Shown here piece after piece: positions 1 through 7,742 of a DNA stretch of 29,103 bases. The number at the start of each line of letters is the position of its first letter. The stretch's first letter is position 1. Both the position numbers and the translations under genes were made by a program. The notes beneath the pieces are model-generated. The model was not told where the DNA came from and did not search any database. It saw only the letters and a program-made list of their open reading frames with translations. The stretch is from positions 1 through 29,103 of the forward strand of contig CAZTGE010000044.1 in the NCBI GenBank assembly GCA_964612995.1, in the 5' to 3' direction. The stretch is from SLQH01 sp964612995. GTDB lineage: Bacteria > Planctomycetota > UBA11346.

Positions 1-30
1 GGGTTTGGTTTGGGCCTGGGGGTGTTGGTG

Positions 31-176
31 TGATTCGGGGACTTCGTCCCCTGGGCCCCGGTGGCATGGTTTCGGGTGAGGGTGTGCTGGTGTTCGGCGT
101 TGGTGGGTGGGGCGCTGGCGTGATTCGGGGGACTTTGTCCCCCGGTGCCCCTGGTGGCTTGGTTTCGGGTGGGGGG
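31..176. repeat. Imperfect 90-bp tandem repeat carrying hairpins
   Basis: Two units begin with TGATTCGGGG at 31 and 121, a 90-bp period. They share a short hairpin followed by a related G/T-rich tract ending in GGTTTCGGGTG. The hairpins are GGGGAC-TTC-GTCCCC at 37-51 and GGGGGAC-TTT-GTCCCCC at 127-143. The second unit fades after about 176. Bases 1-30 weakly resemble the end of a unit, so the array may continue to the left of the window. No gene is seen in 1-216. The repeat lies just downstream of ltaE on the minus strand, so the hairpins could help end its transcript, but there is no T-tract. Confidence 0.65.
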
Positions 177-216
177 ACGGGTTTTGGTCGCCGTCTGTGT
201 TGGAGCTTGGGGCGGT

Positions 217-1248
217 TCAGGCGCAGCTGGCTTTGGCGTCGGCGAGGAGTTGGTCGACCCAGGCGGGTTCGGTGTTCCAGGCACAGACGAAACGGGCGCC
301 GCCGAGGCCGATGAAGTCGTAGAAGCGCCAGCCGGCGGCGCGGAGGCCGGTGGCGAGGTCGTCGCTCAGGCGGACGAAGACCTCGTTTGCCTCGGTTGGT
401 GCGATGAGCTCCACACCCGGCAGGGCGGTGAGGCCAGCGGAGAGGCGGGCCGCACAGGCGTTGGCGTGTGCGGCGTGGCGCAGCCAGGCGTCGTTGGTGA
501 GCAGGGCGGACCAGGGTGCTGCGAGATAGCGCATCTTGGAGGCGAGTTGGCCGGCTTGCTTGCAGCGCCAGGCGAACTCGTTGCCGAGGGCGCGGTCGAA
601 GAAGATGACCGCTTCGCCAGCCGGCATGCCCTGTTTGGTGCCGCCGAAGCAGAGGACGTCGACCCCGGCGCGCCAGGTGCAATCAGCCGGGGAGCAGTCG
701 AGCGCGGCGCATGCATTGGCGAAGCGGGCGCCGTCCATGTGGACGCGCATGTCGAGCGCATGCGCGCGATCGCATAGCGAGCGGAGGTGGTCAGGGGTAT
801 AGACGGTGCCGAGCTCGGTCGCTTGGGTCAGGCTGAGGACACGGGGCTTCGGGAAGTGGATGTCGGTGCGGCGCCGGGCCACACCTTCGAGCTCGTCGGC
901 ATCGATGCGGGCGTCGTCGCCCGGAGCGAGCAGGAGCTTGACGCCGTTGGCGAAGAACTCGGGGCCGCCGCATTCATCGGTCTCGATGTGGGCCAGTTCG
1001 TGACAGATCACGGCGTGGTAGCTGCGGCAGCAACTGGCGATGGCCAGGCTGTTGGCCGCAGTGCCGTTGAAGACGAAGTAGATGTCGCACTCGTGCTCGA
1101 AGAGCGTGGTGAGATCGCGACAAGCGCGCGCGGTGGCCGGGTCGTCGCCGTAGGCGATGGCGGCGCCGTGGTCGATCTGCTCGAGCGCATCACGGACCTC
1201 TGGACAGGAAGGGGCATAGTTGTCGCTGGCAAAGCAGGCGCGGTCCAT
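217..1248 (-). CDS. ltaE: Low-specificity L-threonine aldolase (PLP-dependent)
   Basis: The product is 343 residues, the usual length for this family. It cleaves L-threonine or L-allo-threonine to glycine and acetaldehyde in the cytoplasm. The N-terminus (FASDNYAPSCPEV) and the HMDGAR motif at 170-175 are characteristic. The probable PLP lysine is Lys205 in FGGTKQG, the variant found in the proteobacterial LtaE group. The ATG at 1248 is preceded by AGGAG at good spacing, although the frame stays open upstream through the repeat element to about 1689. The gene runs in the same direction as the nif operon but is separated from it by the 163-bp element, so it is probably transcribed independently. 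No nitrogenase role is implied. A related beta-eliminating lyase activity is possible. Confidence 0.88.
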   Translation of the reverse strand: MDRACFASDNYAPSCPEVRDALEQIDHGAAIAYGDDPATARACRDLTTLFEHECDIYFVFNGTAANSLAIASCCRSYHAVICHELAHIETDECGGPEFFANGVKLLLAPGDDARIDADELEGVARRRTDIHFPKPRVLSLTQATELGTVYTPDHLRSLCDRAHALDMRVHMDGARFANACAALDCSPADCTWRAGVDVLCFGGTKQGMPAGEAVIFFDRALGNEFAWRCKQAGQLASKMRYLAAPWSALLTNDAWLRHAAHANACAARLSAGLTALPGVELIAPTEANEVFVRLSDDLATGLRAAGWRFYDFIGLGGARFVCAWNTEPAWVDQLLADAKASCA

Positions 1249-1303
1249 GGTCGGCTCCTGCTGCATCATGGCAGGCGGTCGCGGGCTGGCCAGGGATGGG
1301 GTG

Positions 1304-1480
1304 CTGCAGGCAGGGCGACTCAAAGCTCGCAAATGAGGGCCATGCCTCGCCTCCACCTGCGTCACTATGACCCAAGCAACAAAGAGGGCCGGGCGGTTGG
1401 ACGCAGGTGGAGGCGACGCAAGGCATGCCGACTTGGGGATCGGTGCTCCCGGGGCGAGCTTTGAGTCGCCCTGCTGCAGG
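1304..1480. mobile_element. 163-bp MITE-like element, copy 1, with flanking direct repeats
   Basis: The element spans 1311-1473 and ends in perfect 20-bp terminal inverted repeats, CAGGGCGACTCAAAGCTCGC and its complement. The flanking sequence CTGCAGG is duplicated at 1304-1310 and 1474-1480. The direct repeat reaches 9 bp (TGCTGCAGG) if two bases of the terminus are included, so it resembles a target-site duplication. Inside is a second pair of arms, around GCCTCCACCTGCGTC at 1350-1375 and its complement near 1420-1437. The whole could fold into a long branched hairpin. There is no ORF of its own. A second copy, of the same length but inverted, lies at 19030-19192. It separates the end of the nif operon from ltaE and fills most of the 1249-1559 gene-free stretch. 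Confidence 0.8.
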
Positions 1481-1559
1481 CTGGCCGCGCGAGGAGACGG
1501 GTCGCAGCGGCGGTACGCTTGTGACGGGAAGGGTCTGTCGCCGTGGCGCGCCGCCCGGG

Positions 1560-2009
1560 TTACAGGAGTTTGCGGCGCGCGACCAGTCTGGTCGGTGACC
1601 AGCCGCAGTGGTCGTAGAAGTCGAGCGCGCCGCTGTTGTCGGCATCGGCGAGCAGCTGTAGCCGGGTCAGCCCGCGTTGAAGCGACCATGCCTCGAGTTC
1701 ATCGAGCAGCATGCGGCCGATGCCCCGGTGACGGTGGGCCGGGTCGACGATCATATCCTCGATCAGGCCTACCGGGGTACCCTGTGCGGTACTGACGAGG
1801 ATCTGGATCGAGGCCATGGCGACGATCGCGCCGCCGGGATCGCAGGCGCAGAGGATGCGGCTGCGTTCGGGCCGGTGGATAAGGTTCTGCAGTCCTGCGC
1901 GCTGACGCGCATCGTCGGGGGTGAAGTCGGTTTCGATGGCGAACAGCTGGCTGAGCAGGTCGCTGAGTGCCGGGATGTCGTTGGTGGTGGCGGTGCGCAG
2001 GGTGTACAC
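1560..2009 (-). CDS. GNAT-family N-acetyltransferase at the end of the nif operon
   Basis: The product is 149 residues with a complete GNAT fold. The acetyl-CoA pyrophosphate-binding motif RHRGIG is at 93-98, preceded by the strand IEDMIVDP, and the C-terminal part has NSGALDFYDHCGW. Proteins of this fold transfer an acetyl group from acetyl-CoA to an amine. The substrate cannot be read from the sequence. The start is GTG at 2009, preceded by CAGGAG seven bases upstream; no better ATG exists. It follows the ferredoxin gene by 47 bases on the same strand, so it is probably the last gene of the nif transcript. Its place in the operon suggests, but does not prove, a nitrogenase-related or small-molecule substrate. 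Confidence 0.82.
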   Translation of the reverse strand: MYTLRTATTNDIPALSDLLSQLFAIETDFTPDDARQRAGLQNLIHRPERSRILCACDPGGAIVAMASIQILVSTAQGTPVGLIEDMIVDPAHRHRGIGRMLLDELEAWSLQRGLTRLQLLADADNSGALDFYDHCGWSPTRLVARRKLL

Positions 2010-2056
2010 GGTGGCTCCTGGTCGGAGGCGGCACCCGGTAAGGTGTCGCCCATGGA

Positions 2057-2386
2057 TCAGATCACGAGGTCGTCGACGATGCCGCCTTCCTCGAGTGCGT
2101 CGAGGATGCGTTCACAGGCCTGTTCGTCGACGCTGCCGTACCAGACCGGTGCCTCGAGCGCGGCCTCGGCGGTACCCGGGTAGATGACCAGGATCGGTCC
2201 TTTCTCGCAGGCCTTGAGGCAGCCGGTGGCGGTGACCAGACCATCGATGTCGCGGTCGATGCACTCGTTCTCGATGAACTGCAACAACTCGGCCGCGCCC
2301 TTGCGGTTGCACACGCCCTGCGGTTCGCCGCTGACGCGGTAGCTGTTGCAGACGAGGAAGTGGTAGGTGGGTTTGGTGATGGCCAT
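2057..2386 (-). CDS. Thioredoxin-fold [2Fe-2S] ferredoxin (Clostridium/Shethna type)
   Basis: The product is 109 residues, about the usual length. Candidate [2Fe-2S] ligands are Cys13 (LVCNSY), Cys26 (GVCNRKG), Cys56 and Cys60 (GCLKAC). This spacing is that of the Clostridium pasteurianum-type ferredoxins, which have a thioredoxin-like fold and form dimers. Relatives occur in nif clusters of several diazotrophs, where they are thought to interact with the MoFe protein or support cofactor assembly. The gene starts with ATG at 2386 after a good AGGAGGATCC leader and follows nifV by only 13 bases, so it is co-transcribed with it. It is not a plant-type or 2[4Fe-4S] ferredoxin and need not be the main electron donor to NifH. 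Confidence 0.9.
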   Translation of the reverse strand: MAITKPTYHFLVCNSYRVSGEPQGVCNRKGAAELLQFIENECIDRDIDGLVTATGCLKACEKGPILVIYPGTAEAALEAPVWYGSVDEQACERILDALEEGGIVDDLVI

Positions 2387-2399
2387 GGATCCTCCTGGC

Positions 2400-3572
2400 T
2401 CAAGGCATCGGAGCCGATGCGGGTGACTCGGATGCGGCTCCTGCCTGGCACAGGCCGAGGCCGCGGGCGAGGGCGACGAATTCGTTTCCGCTCAAGGCAC
2501 GACCGCGATCCTGTGCGTGCGCACGCACGGTGGCGAGCAGGGCGGGCAGCTGGGCTTCGGTGGCGGGGAGTCGATGACGGCGACAGGCATCGCGCACGGC
2601 GGCGGTGCCGCTGTGGACCCCGAGCACGAATGGAGCCCGGACACGCCCGACGAGGCCGGGAGCGAGCGGCTCATAGGTGGTCGGATCGCGGAGCAGCGCG
2701 GCGACGTGGATGCCCGATTCGTGGCGGAAGGCATTGGCTCCGAGCAGGGGCCGATCCGCAGCGATCGTGCGCCCCGCGGCGGCGGCGACAAGACGACCGA
2801 TGCGCGGCAGCTGGCGCAGGTCGAAGCGACAGCGGGTCTGCCCGGTGTGCTGCAAGGCGGTCGCGACTTCGGTCAGGCGGGCGTTGCCGGCGCGCTCGCC
2901 GATGCCGAGGACGGTGACATCGAGACTGCGCGCGCCGGCGCCAGCCGCAGTGATGCTGTTGGCGGTGGCCATGCCCAGGTCGTTGTGGGTGTGGCAGGCG
3001 AGCGCGGGCAGCGACGCGCTGGCGGTCAGGGCGCGGAAGACGCGGGCCGTTCGCTCAGGGGTCCAGATGCCGACGGTGTCCGCCAGGCGGAGTCGTGCCA
3101 CGCCGTGGCTGCTGGCCAGGGCGCCGAGCATGCGCAGGCGTTCGAGCGGTGCGCGCGAGGCGTCTTGGGCACCGAGCGAAACGAAGGCGAAGTCCTTGCG
3201 CGCCTCGATCAGCAGCGGTGCGAGCCGGGCGGTGATGCCCGGCCAGTCCTGGCCGATGGCCGCGAGTTGGCGGTCGGAGACCGGAACGCTGAGATGGACG
3301 CCGTCGGTGCCGGTCTGCTTCGCCGCGTCGAGGTCGCCCTGCCGCGCGCGACACCAGCAACTGGTGCGGCAGGGCAGGGCGAGCGCGACCACCGCACGGA
3401 TCGCTGCGATGGCTGCCTCGCCAGCGGCGGGGACACCGAGTTCGAGCTCATCGATGCCGGCTCGGGCGAGCGCGGTGGCGATGGCCAGGCGCTGGTCGAG
3501 AGCGAACGAGAGGCCTGGCGCCTGCTCGCCATCACGCAGCGTGGTATCGATCAGGTCGATGGTGCGACACAT
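2400..3572 (-). CDS. nifV: Homocitrate synthase NifV
   Basis: The product is 390 residues, typical of NifV. It condenses acetyl-CoA with 2-oxoglutarate to give R-homocitrate, the organic ligand of FeMo-cofactor. The DRE-TIM-barrel signature is complete: TTLRDGEQAPG near residues 10-20, the metal-binding HTHND at 194-198, and RHESGIHV at 283-290. The chosen ATG at 3572 immediately precedes CRTIDLIDTTLRDGEQ and lies seven bases after the nifB stop. The frame remains open a further 39 codons inside nifB, but that extension matches no family. Shine-Dalgarno complementarity is poor, so translation may be coupled to nifB. Isopropylmalate or citramalate synthase is the alternative, made unlikely by the nif context. 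Confidence 0.93.
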   Translation of the reverse strand: MCRTIDLIDTTLRDGEQAPGLSFALDQRLAIATALARAGIDELELGVPAAGEAAIAAIRAVVALALPCRTSCWCRARQGDLDAAKQTGTDGVHLSVPVSDRQLAAIGQDWPGITARLAPLLIEARKDFAFVSLGAQDASRAPLERLRMLGALASSHGVARLRLADTVGIWTPERTARVFRALTASASLPALACHTHNDLGMATANSITAAGAGARSLDVTVLGIGERAGNARLTEVATALQHTGQTRCRFDLRQLPRIGRLVAAAAGRTIAADRPLLGANAFRHESGIHVAALLRDPTTYEPLAPGLVGRVRAPFVLGVHSGTAAVRDACRRHRLPATEAQLPALLATVRAHAQDRGRALSGNEFVALARGLGLCQAGAASESPASAPMP

Positions 3573-3579
3573 GGCCGGC

Positions 3580-4866
3580 TCAGGCACACATCCCGCCGGC
3601 GCCGGAGCAGCCGCCCGAGCAGTTCTTGCTGCGGCAGACGGGGGGGCGCAGTTCGGACTCCCGTCCCGCGAACACCGCTTCGAGCACATCGGCGATCATG
3701 CCTTCGGTACCGTAAGTGCGGATGCCGTGCTCGGCGAGGGTGCGCTGTGGCGGTCCGCCTGCATCGGTGGCGACCACCGCGCGGCAGTCGTGCAGCACCG
3801 CAGCGAGCGCCTGCCAGCGATCGGGGGTATCCGGCTCTGGTGCCTCGCGTACGTCGACCAGCCGGAAGCAGTCGTCCTCGGGGGCGTAGATGAGGAATTT
3901 CCGGCAGTGCCCGAGGTGGAGATTGACGAGTACGCCCTCCATGCTCGCGACGGCGACGTAGGGGTGTCCGGTGCTGTCGTGCTCTGGTTCCATGGTGGCG
4001 GCCTCCTGCATCAGCGAAACGGTGTCGGGATGGTTGGAGCAGCCGATCAGGCCGGCGGCATCGGCGCGGCAGCGTGCGCAGTGCCGCATCTGCGGCAGGT
4101 GCGCCTCGGCGGCGGTGCGCAGGGCGGCCACCTGTTCGGCCGGCATCGGCGGGATGTCGCCGAAGGCGCTGCCTGCGGCGGGCACGAAGGGAATGAGATT
4201 GAACATGCTGCCGCCCCATGCGGCGGCGTTGCGGGCCACCTCTTCGACTTCATGGTCATTGATGCCGGGCACGACCACGCAGTTGACCTTGATCGTCATG
4301 CCGGCCGCGGCGCACGCGGCGATCGCGGCTCGTTGCCGTTCGAGCATCAGACTGCCGGCGGCGGTGCCGACCTCGATCCCCTGCTCGGTGCGGATCCAGC
4401 GGTAGAGCTGGCCCGCGGTCGCGTAGGTGGCGGCGAGCACGGTGATGGTGATGTGCCGCAGCCCGAGCGCGGCGAGCTCGGGGATGTGTGGCGCGAGCTC
4501 GAGCCCGTTGGTCGAGACGCAGAGCGCGAGCTGCGGAAAGCGGGCATGGACCATGCGCAGCGTAGCCATCGTGCGTTCGGCATTGGCGAAAGGATCGCCC
4601 GGTCCGGCGATGCCGATCACGCTCAAGGCGGGATCGCGCTCGACCATCCGCTCGACATACCACAGCGCCTGGTGCGGGGTGAGGATCGAGGAGGTCACGC
4701 CCGGGCGGCTCTCGTTGACGCAATCGTAGCGCCGGTTGCAGAAGTTGCATTGAACGTTGCAGCGCGGAGCCACAGGCAGATGGAGACGACCATGGGTGTG
4801 GCGGGCACTGGCTTCGAAGCAGGGATGGATCGGGCGGTCTGTGGGGGGCGTGTGCGGCGCGGTCAC
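3580..4866 (-). CDS. nifB: FeMo-cofactor biosynthesis radical SAM protein NifB with C-terminal NifX-like domain
   Basis: The product is 428 residues. NifB fuses two [4Fe-4S] clusters and inserts a carbide to make NifB-co, the precursor of FeMo-co. The radical SAM motif is Cys36-x3-Cys40-x2-Cys43 (CNVQCNFC), followed by the family signature CNRRYDCVNESRPGV. A further Cys pair, HCARCRADAAGLIG, lies before the domain boundary. Residues from about 300 form a NifX/NafY-type domain (VAVASMEGVLVNLHLGHC), so this is the two-domain form. The last 20 residues are unusually Cys/Gly-rich (CRSKNCSGGCSG). The start is GTG at 4866 with AGGAG nine bases upstream. It lies 37 bases after nifN. With no separate nifX in view, the fused domain may supply that function. 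Confidence 0.96.
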   Translation of the reverse strand: MTAPHTPPTDRPIHPCFEASARHTHGRLHLPVAPRCNVQCNFCNRRYDCVNESRPGVTSSILTPHQALWYVERMVERDPALSVIGIAGPGDPFANAERTMATLRMVHARFPQLALCVSTNGLELAPHIPELAALGLRHITITVLAATYATAGQLYRWIRTEQGIEVGTAAGSLMLERQRAAIAACAAAGMTIKVNCVVVPGINDHEVEEVARNAAAWGGSMFNLIPFVPAAGSAFGDIPPMPAEQVAALRTAAEAHLPQMRHCARCRADAAGLIGCSNHPDTVSLMQEAATMEPEHDSTGHPYVAVASMEGVLVNLHLGHCRKFLIYAPEDDCFRLVDVREAPEPDTPDRWQALAAVLHDCRAVVATDAGGPPQRTLAEHGIRTYGTEGMIADVLEAVFAGRESELRPPVCRSKNCSGGCSGAGGMCA

Positions 4867-4903
4867 GGGAATGACTCCTGGTGTTGGGCGGTGGCGGACG
4901 AAC

Positions 4904-6256
4904 TCAGTAGGTCATGTAGCCCACGGGGTTGGTCGCCTGTTCGCGCTCGATGATGGCGTTGACGATGCGGTCGAAGAGGGCCTGGGTGCCGTCGTAGCCG
5001 AGGTTGCGGATACGCGCGCCGCCAATGCGGTCGGAGACCGGGAGGCCGACACGGACCAGGGGGATCTCCAGCGCTCGGGCGAGGGCGTAGCCCTTGCTGT
5101 GGCCGATGACCAGCTCTGCGTTCTGCGCGCGCGCTGCGGTTTCGATCTCGCTGAAATCGCTGTCGTCCATGATCGTGACGGTGGCGAGATCGAGGTCGGC
5201 GAGGGCGGTGCGCAGCAGGCCGGAGGCAGCGCCGCTGGCGCAGACCACCGGTCGGATGCCGATTTCGGCGAGGAATCGCGCGAGCGCGACGACGTGGTCC
5301 TCATCGCCATAGAGCACCGCGCGGCGGCCATTGCAGAATTTATGCGCATCGACGTAGCTGTCGATCAACCGGCCACGTTGCGCGCGCAGGCGATCGGGCA
5401 CCGGGCGCTCGGCAATGGTGGACAGGGTATCGAGCAGGGCATCGGTCGCTGCAATGCCGACCGGAGCGCCGAGGCGGTGGTAGGGCACGGCGAAGCGTTC
5501 GGCGAGGTAGGTGCCGGCGTCGTCGTTCGCGGCCGGAGCCAGAGCGAGGCCGACGCTCGCCGCGGCGCTGCCGGTGGCGGCGATATCGCTGATGGGGGTG
5601 CCGCCGGGCGGCAGATCGTGGTAGCGGTCCCAGGTCGGGCCGTCGAGGGTGTCGCTGTAGTCGGGCAGCACGCAGCCGGGCAGAGCGAAGGCAGCGAGCA
5701 GGTCGCTGAGCCATCGCAGATCAGCGGGAGAGAACATGCCCGGGAACAGGTTGACGTGGCTCGTCCGGGCGCCGGGCACGGCGAGGCCTTCGACAAGCCG
5801 ACGGACCGCGCGGTGGAAGCCATCTGCGTGGGTGCCGGCGTAGCTGGGGCTGGAGACCGCGATCAACGGGGGCGCATCCGGTCCGAGTTGCTCGCGCGCC
5901 CGCGCCAGGAGCAGCGGCAGATCCTCACCGATGGTCTCGGCGAGACAGGTGGTGGCGATGCCGATCAGGCTCGGGCGGTACTGCGCGTTGACGTTGGCCA
6001 AGCCGCTGCAGAAGGCCTCGGCGCCGCCGAACACCGCGGCCTCCTCGGAGAAGTTCGAACAACTGATGTCCATCGGCTCGCGGAAATGGCCGATGAGATA
6101 GCGACGGATGTAGGTCGAGCAGCCCTGCGAGCCGTGGATGAAGGGGACCGCGCGTTCGACGCCCTTGAACGCGAGGCAGGCGCCGAGCGGGGCGCAGAGC
6201 TTGCAGGCATTGGTGGTGCTCACCGCACCGCTGGGTCGGGTGATCAGATGGCTCAT
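4904..6256 (-). CDS. nifN: Nitrogenase cofactor scaffold subunit NifN
   Basis: The product is 450 residues, the beta-type subunit of the NifEN scaffold on which NifB-co is matured to FeMo-co. It is clearly NifK-like: HGSQGCSTYIRR around Cys46, TTCLAETIGEDLP around Cys104, and EEAAVFGG. The N-terminal NACKLCAPLGA (Cys18, Cys21) aligns with the first cluster-ligand region of NifK. The ATG at 6256 overlaps the nifE stop by four bases (ATGA), so the two subunits are translationally coupled, which suits their 1:1 stoichiometry. NifN rather than a second NifK is indicated by its position after nifE and by sequence divergence from the NifK encoded upstream. Confidence 0.95.
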   Translation of the reverse strand: MSHLITRPSGAVSTTNACKLCAPLGACLAFKGVERAVPFIHGSQGCSTYIRRYLIGHFREPMDISCSNFSEEAAVFGGAEAFCSGLANVNAQYRPSLIGIATTCLAETIGEDLPLLLARAREQLGPDAPPLIAVSSPSYAGTHADGFHRAVRRLVEGLAVPGARTSHVNLFPGMFSPADLRWLSDLLAAFALPGCVLPDYSDTLDGPTWDRYHDLPPGGTPISDIAATGSAAASVGLALAPAANDDAGTYLAERFAVPYHRLGAPVGIAATDALLDTLSTIAERPVPDRLRAQRGRLIDSYVDAHKFCNGRRAVLYGDEDHVVALARFLAEIGIRPVVCASGAASGLLRTALADLDLATVTIMDDSDFSEIETAARAQNAELVIGHSKGYALARALEIPLVRVGLPVSDRIGGARIRNLGYDGTQALFDRIVNAIIEREQATNPVGYMTY

Positions 6257-7668
6257 GCGCGAGGCTCCTCGTGCGCTACCGCGGTGTTGCGACGGCGGAA
6301 GCGCCAGACCGGCGAGGTCACGCTGCGGTGGACTTCTTCGGCGAAGTTGACCATGCCGGTGAACCCGGCCAGGGCGTGCTTGCGTTCGTGGTTGTGATCG
6401 CAGAAAGCGACGCCGAGCTTGTAGGCGATCGGGCGTTCCTTGACCCCGCCGATGAACAGGTCGGTCGGGGTGCGTTCGAGGAACCGGGCGAGCTCGAGGG
6501 TGTTGATGTCGTCCACGATCACGGTCTCGGGATCGCAGATCGCAGCGAGCTGGGCGTAATCCTCGTCGTTGCCGGTCTGCGATCCTGCCAGCACTGTGCG
6601 CATGCCGAGGCTGCGCAGTGCGCGGACAAGACTGATGGCCTTGAAGGCGCCACCGGTGTAGATGGCTGCGGTGCGTCCCTGCAGCGCACGGCGCAGCTCG
6701 CGCAGGCGACCCTGGATCGCGCCGACCTCGTCACCGACCAGCGAGCGCGTGCGGTCGAGGATCGCGGGATCGGCGAAGTGATGTGCGACGTCGTAGAGTG
6801 CTGTCGCGGTGTCTTCGATGCCGAAATACGACACGCGGATGCACGGGATGCCGTAGCGCTGTTCCATCGCCTTGGCGAGATGGATCATCGATCCGGAGCA
6901 TTGGACGACGTTGAGCGCGGCGCCATGGGCGCGGCGGACGTCGGCGATGCGCGCATCACCGGTGATGGTGGCCACCACCTCGATGCCCATGCGCTCGTAG
7001 TAGCGCTTGAGCATCCAGGTCTCGCCAGCGAGGTTGAATTCGCCGAGTATATTGATGCTCTGCGGCGCAATGCCGGTGATCTCACCGGTGCCGACCAGAC
7101 GGCCGAGGGCGTCGCACGCGGCCTTGTAACCATCTTTTTTGGTTCCGGCGAACCCCGGTGCGTTCACAGGAATCACCGGTATGCCCGTCTCCTCGGCCAC
7201 GCCACGGCACACCGCTTCGACGTCGTCCCCGATGATGCCGACGATGCAGGTCGAATAGACGAAGGCTGCGGCGGGTCGATGCCGGGCGATGAGCTCACGC
7301 AGGCTCGCGCCGAGTTTGCGCTCGCCGCCGTAGATCACGTCGGTCTCGCGCATGTCGGTCGAGAACGAGAGCCGGTGCAGTTCGCGAGTGGACGAGAGCG
7401 CGCCGCGGATGTCCCAGGTGTAGGCGGCGCAGCCGATAGGACCGTGGATCAGGTGCAGCGCATCGGTCACGGGGTAGAGCACCACCCGTGATCCGCAGAA
7501 GACGCAGGCACGCTGCGATACCGCTCCGGCGGTCGATTTGCGCGAGCAGGCCACCGTGTCGCCCCCGCCGGCGGTGACGATCTGCTTACGCCGATCCTCG
7601 AGCAGTGCGAGGTCGGCGCCCGCGCTGGGGGTATCGGGTTCTGGGTGGTCGACGCGACGCGGCGGCAT
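6253..7668 (-). CDS. nifE: Nitrogenase cofactor scaffold subunit NifE
   Basis: The product is 471 residues from the ATG at 7668. It is the alpha-type subunit of the NifEN scaffold for FeMo-co maturation. Cluster-ligand regions are CVFCGS (Cys55/Cys58), HGPIGCAAYTW (Cys80) and STCIVGIIGDD (Cys141). VVQCSGSMIHLA corresponds to the cofactor-region cysteine of NifD. The frame is open up to 7746 with other possible Met codons at 7689 and 7746. The 7668 start is preferred because AAGGA lies eight bases upstream and because a longer start would translate the intergenic palindrome. It follows nifK after 74 bases, the longest spacer within the operon. Confidence 0.94.
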   Translation of the reverse strand: MPPRRVDHPEPDTPSAGADLALLEDRRKQIVTAGGGDTVACSRKSTAGAVSQRACVFCGSRVVLYPVTDALHLIHGPIGCAAYTWDIRGALSSTRELHRLSFSTDMRETDVIYGGERKLGASLRELIARHRPAAAFVYSTCIVGIIGDDVEAVCRGVAEETGIPVIPVNAPGFAGTKKDGYKAACDALGRLVGTGEITGIAPQSINILGEFNLAGETWMLKRYYERMGIEVVATITGDARIADVRRAHGAALNVVQCSGSMIHLAKAMEQRYGIPCIRVSYFGIEDTATALYDVAHHFADPAILDRTRSLVGDEVGAIQGRLRELRRALQGRTAAIYTGGAFKAISLVRALRSLGMRTVLAGSQTGNDEDYAQLAAICDPETVIVDDINTLELARFLERTPTDLFIGGVKERPIAYKLGVAFCDHNHERKHALAGFTGMVNFAEEVHRSVTSPVWRFRRRNTAVAHEEPRA

Positions 7669-7697
7669 GGCCGGGTTCCTTCCATTCATAGCCGGTG

Positions 7698-7736
7698 CCG
7701 GCGATCGGGGGGGTGGGGGCGAGCCTCGATCGCCGG
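7698..7736. promoter_or_regulatory. Perfect 10-bp-stem palindrome between nifK and nifE
   Basis: CCGGCGATCG at 7698-7707 and CGATCGCCGG at 7727-7736 are exact reverse complements with a 19-base loop. It sits entirely inside the 74-bp nifK-nifE spacer, about 30 bases before the nifE start. There is no T-run after it on the transcribed strand, so it is not a canonical intrinsic terminator. It could be an RNA processing or stability hairpin, or a partial terminator that lowers nifENBV expression below that of nifHDK. The function is inferred from position only. Confidence 0.6.
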
Positions 7737-7742
7737 TTGCGG

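Noticed and set aside
1311..1473. Structured non-coding RNA gene
   Set aside because: Possible in principle, but perfect terminal repeats, flanking duplications and a second inverted copy favour a mobile element. Differences between the copies in the inner arms are not compensatory where checked.
1249..1689. N-terminal extension of LtaE
   Set aside because: The frame stays open, but the extra residues read through the 163-bp element and match nothing in the family. The start at 1248 has a ribosome site and the expected N-terminus.
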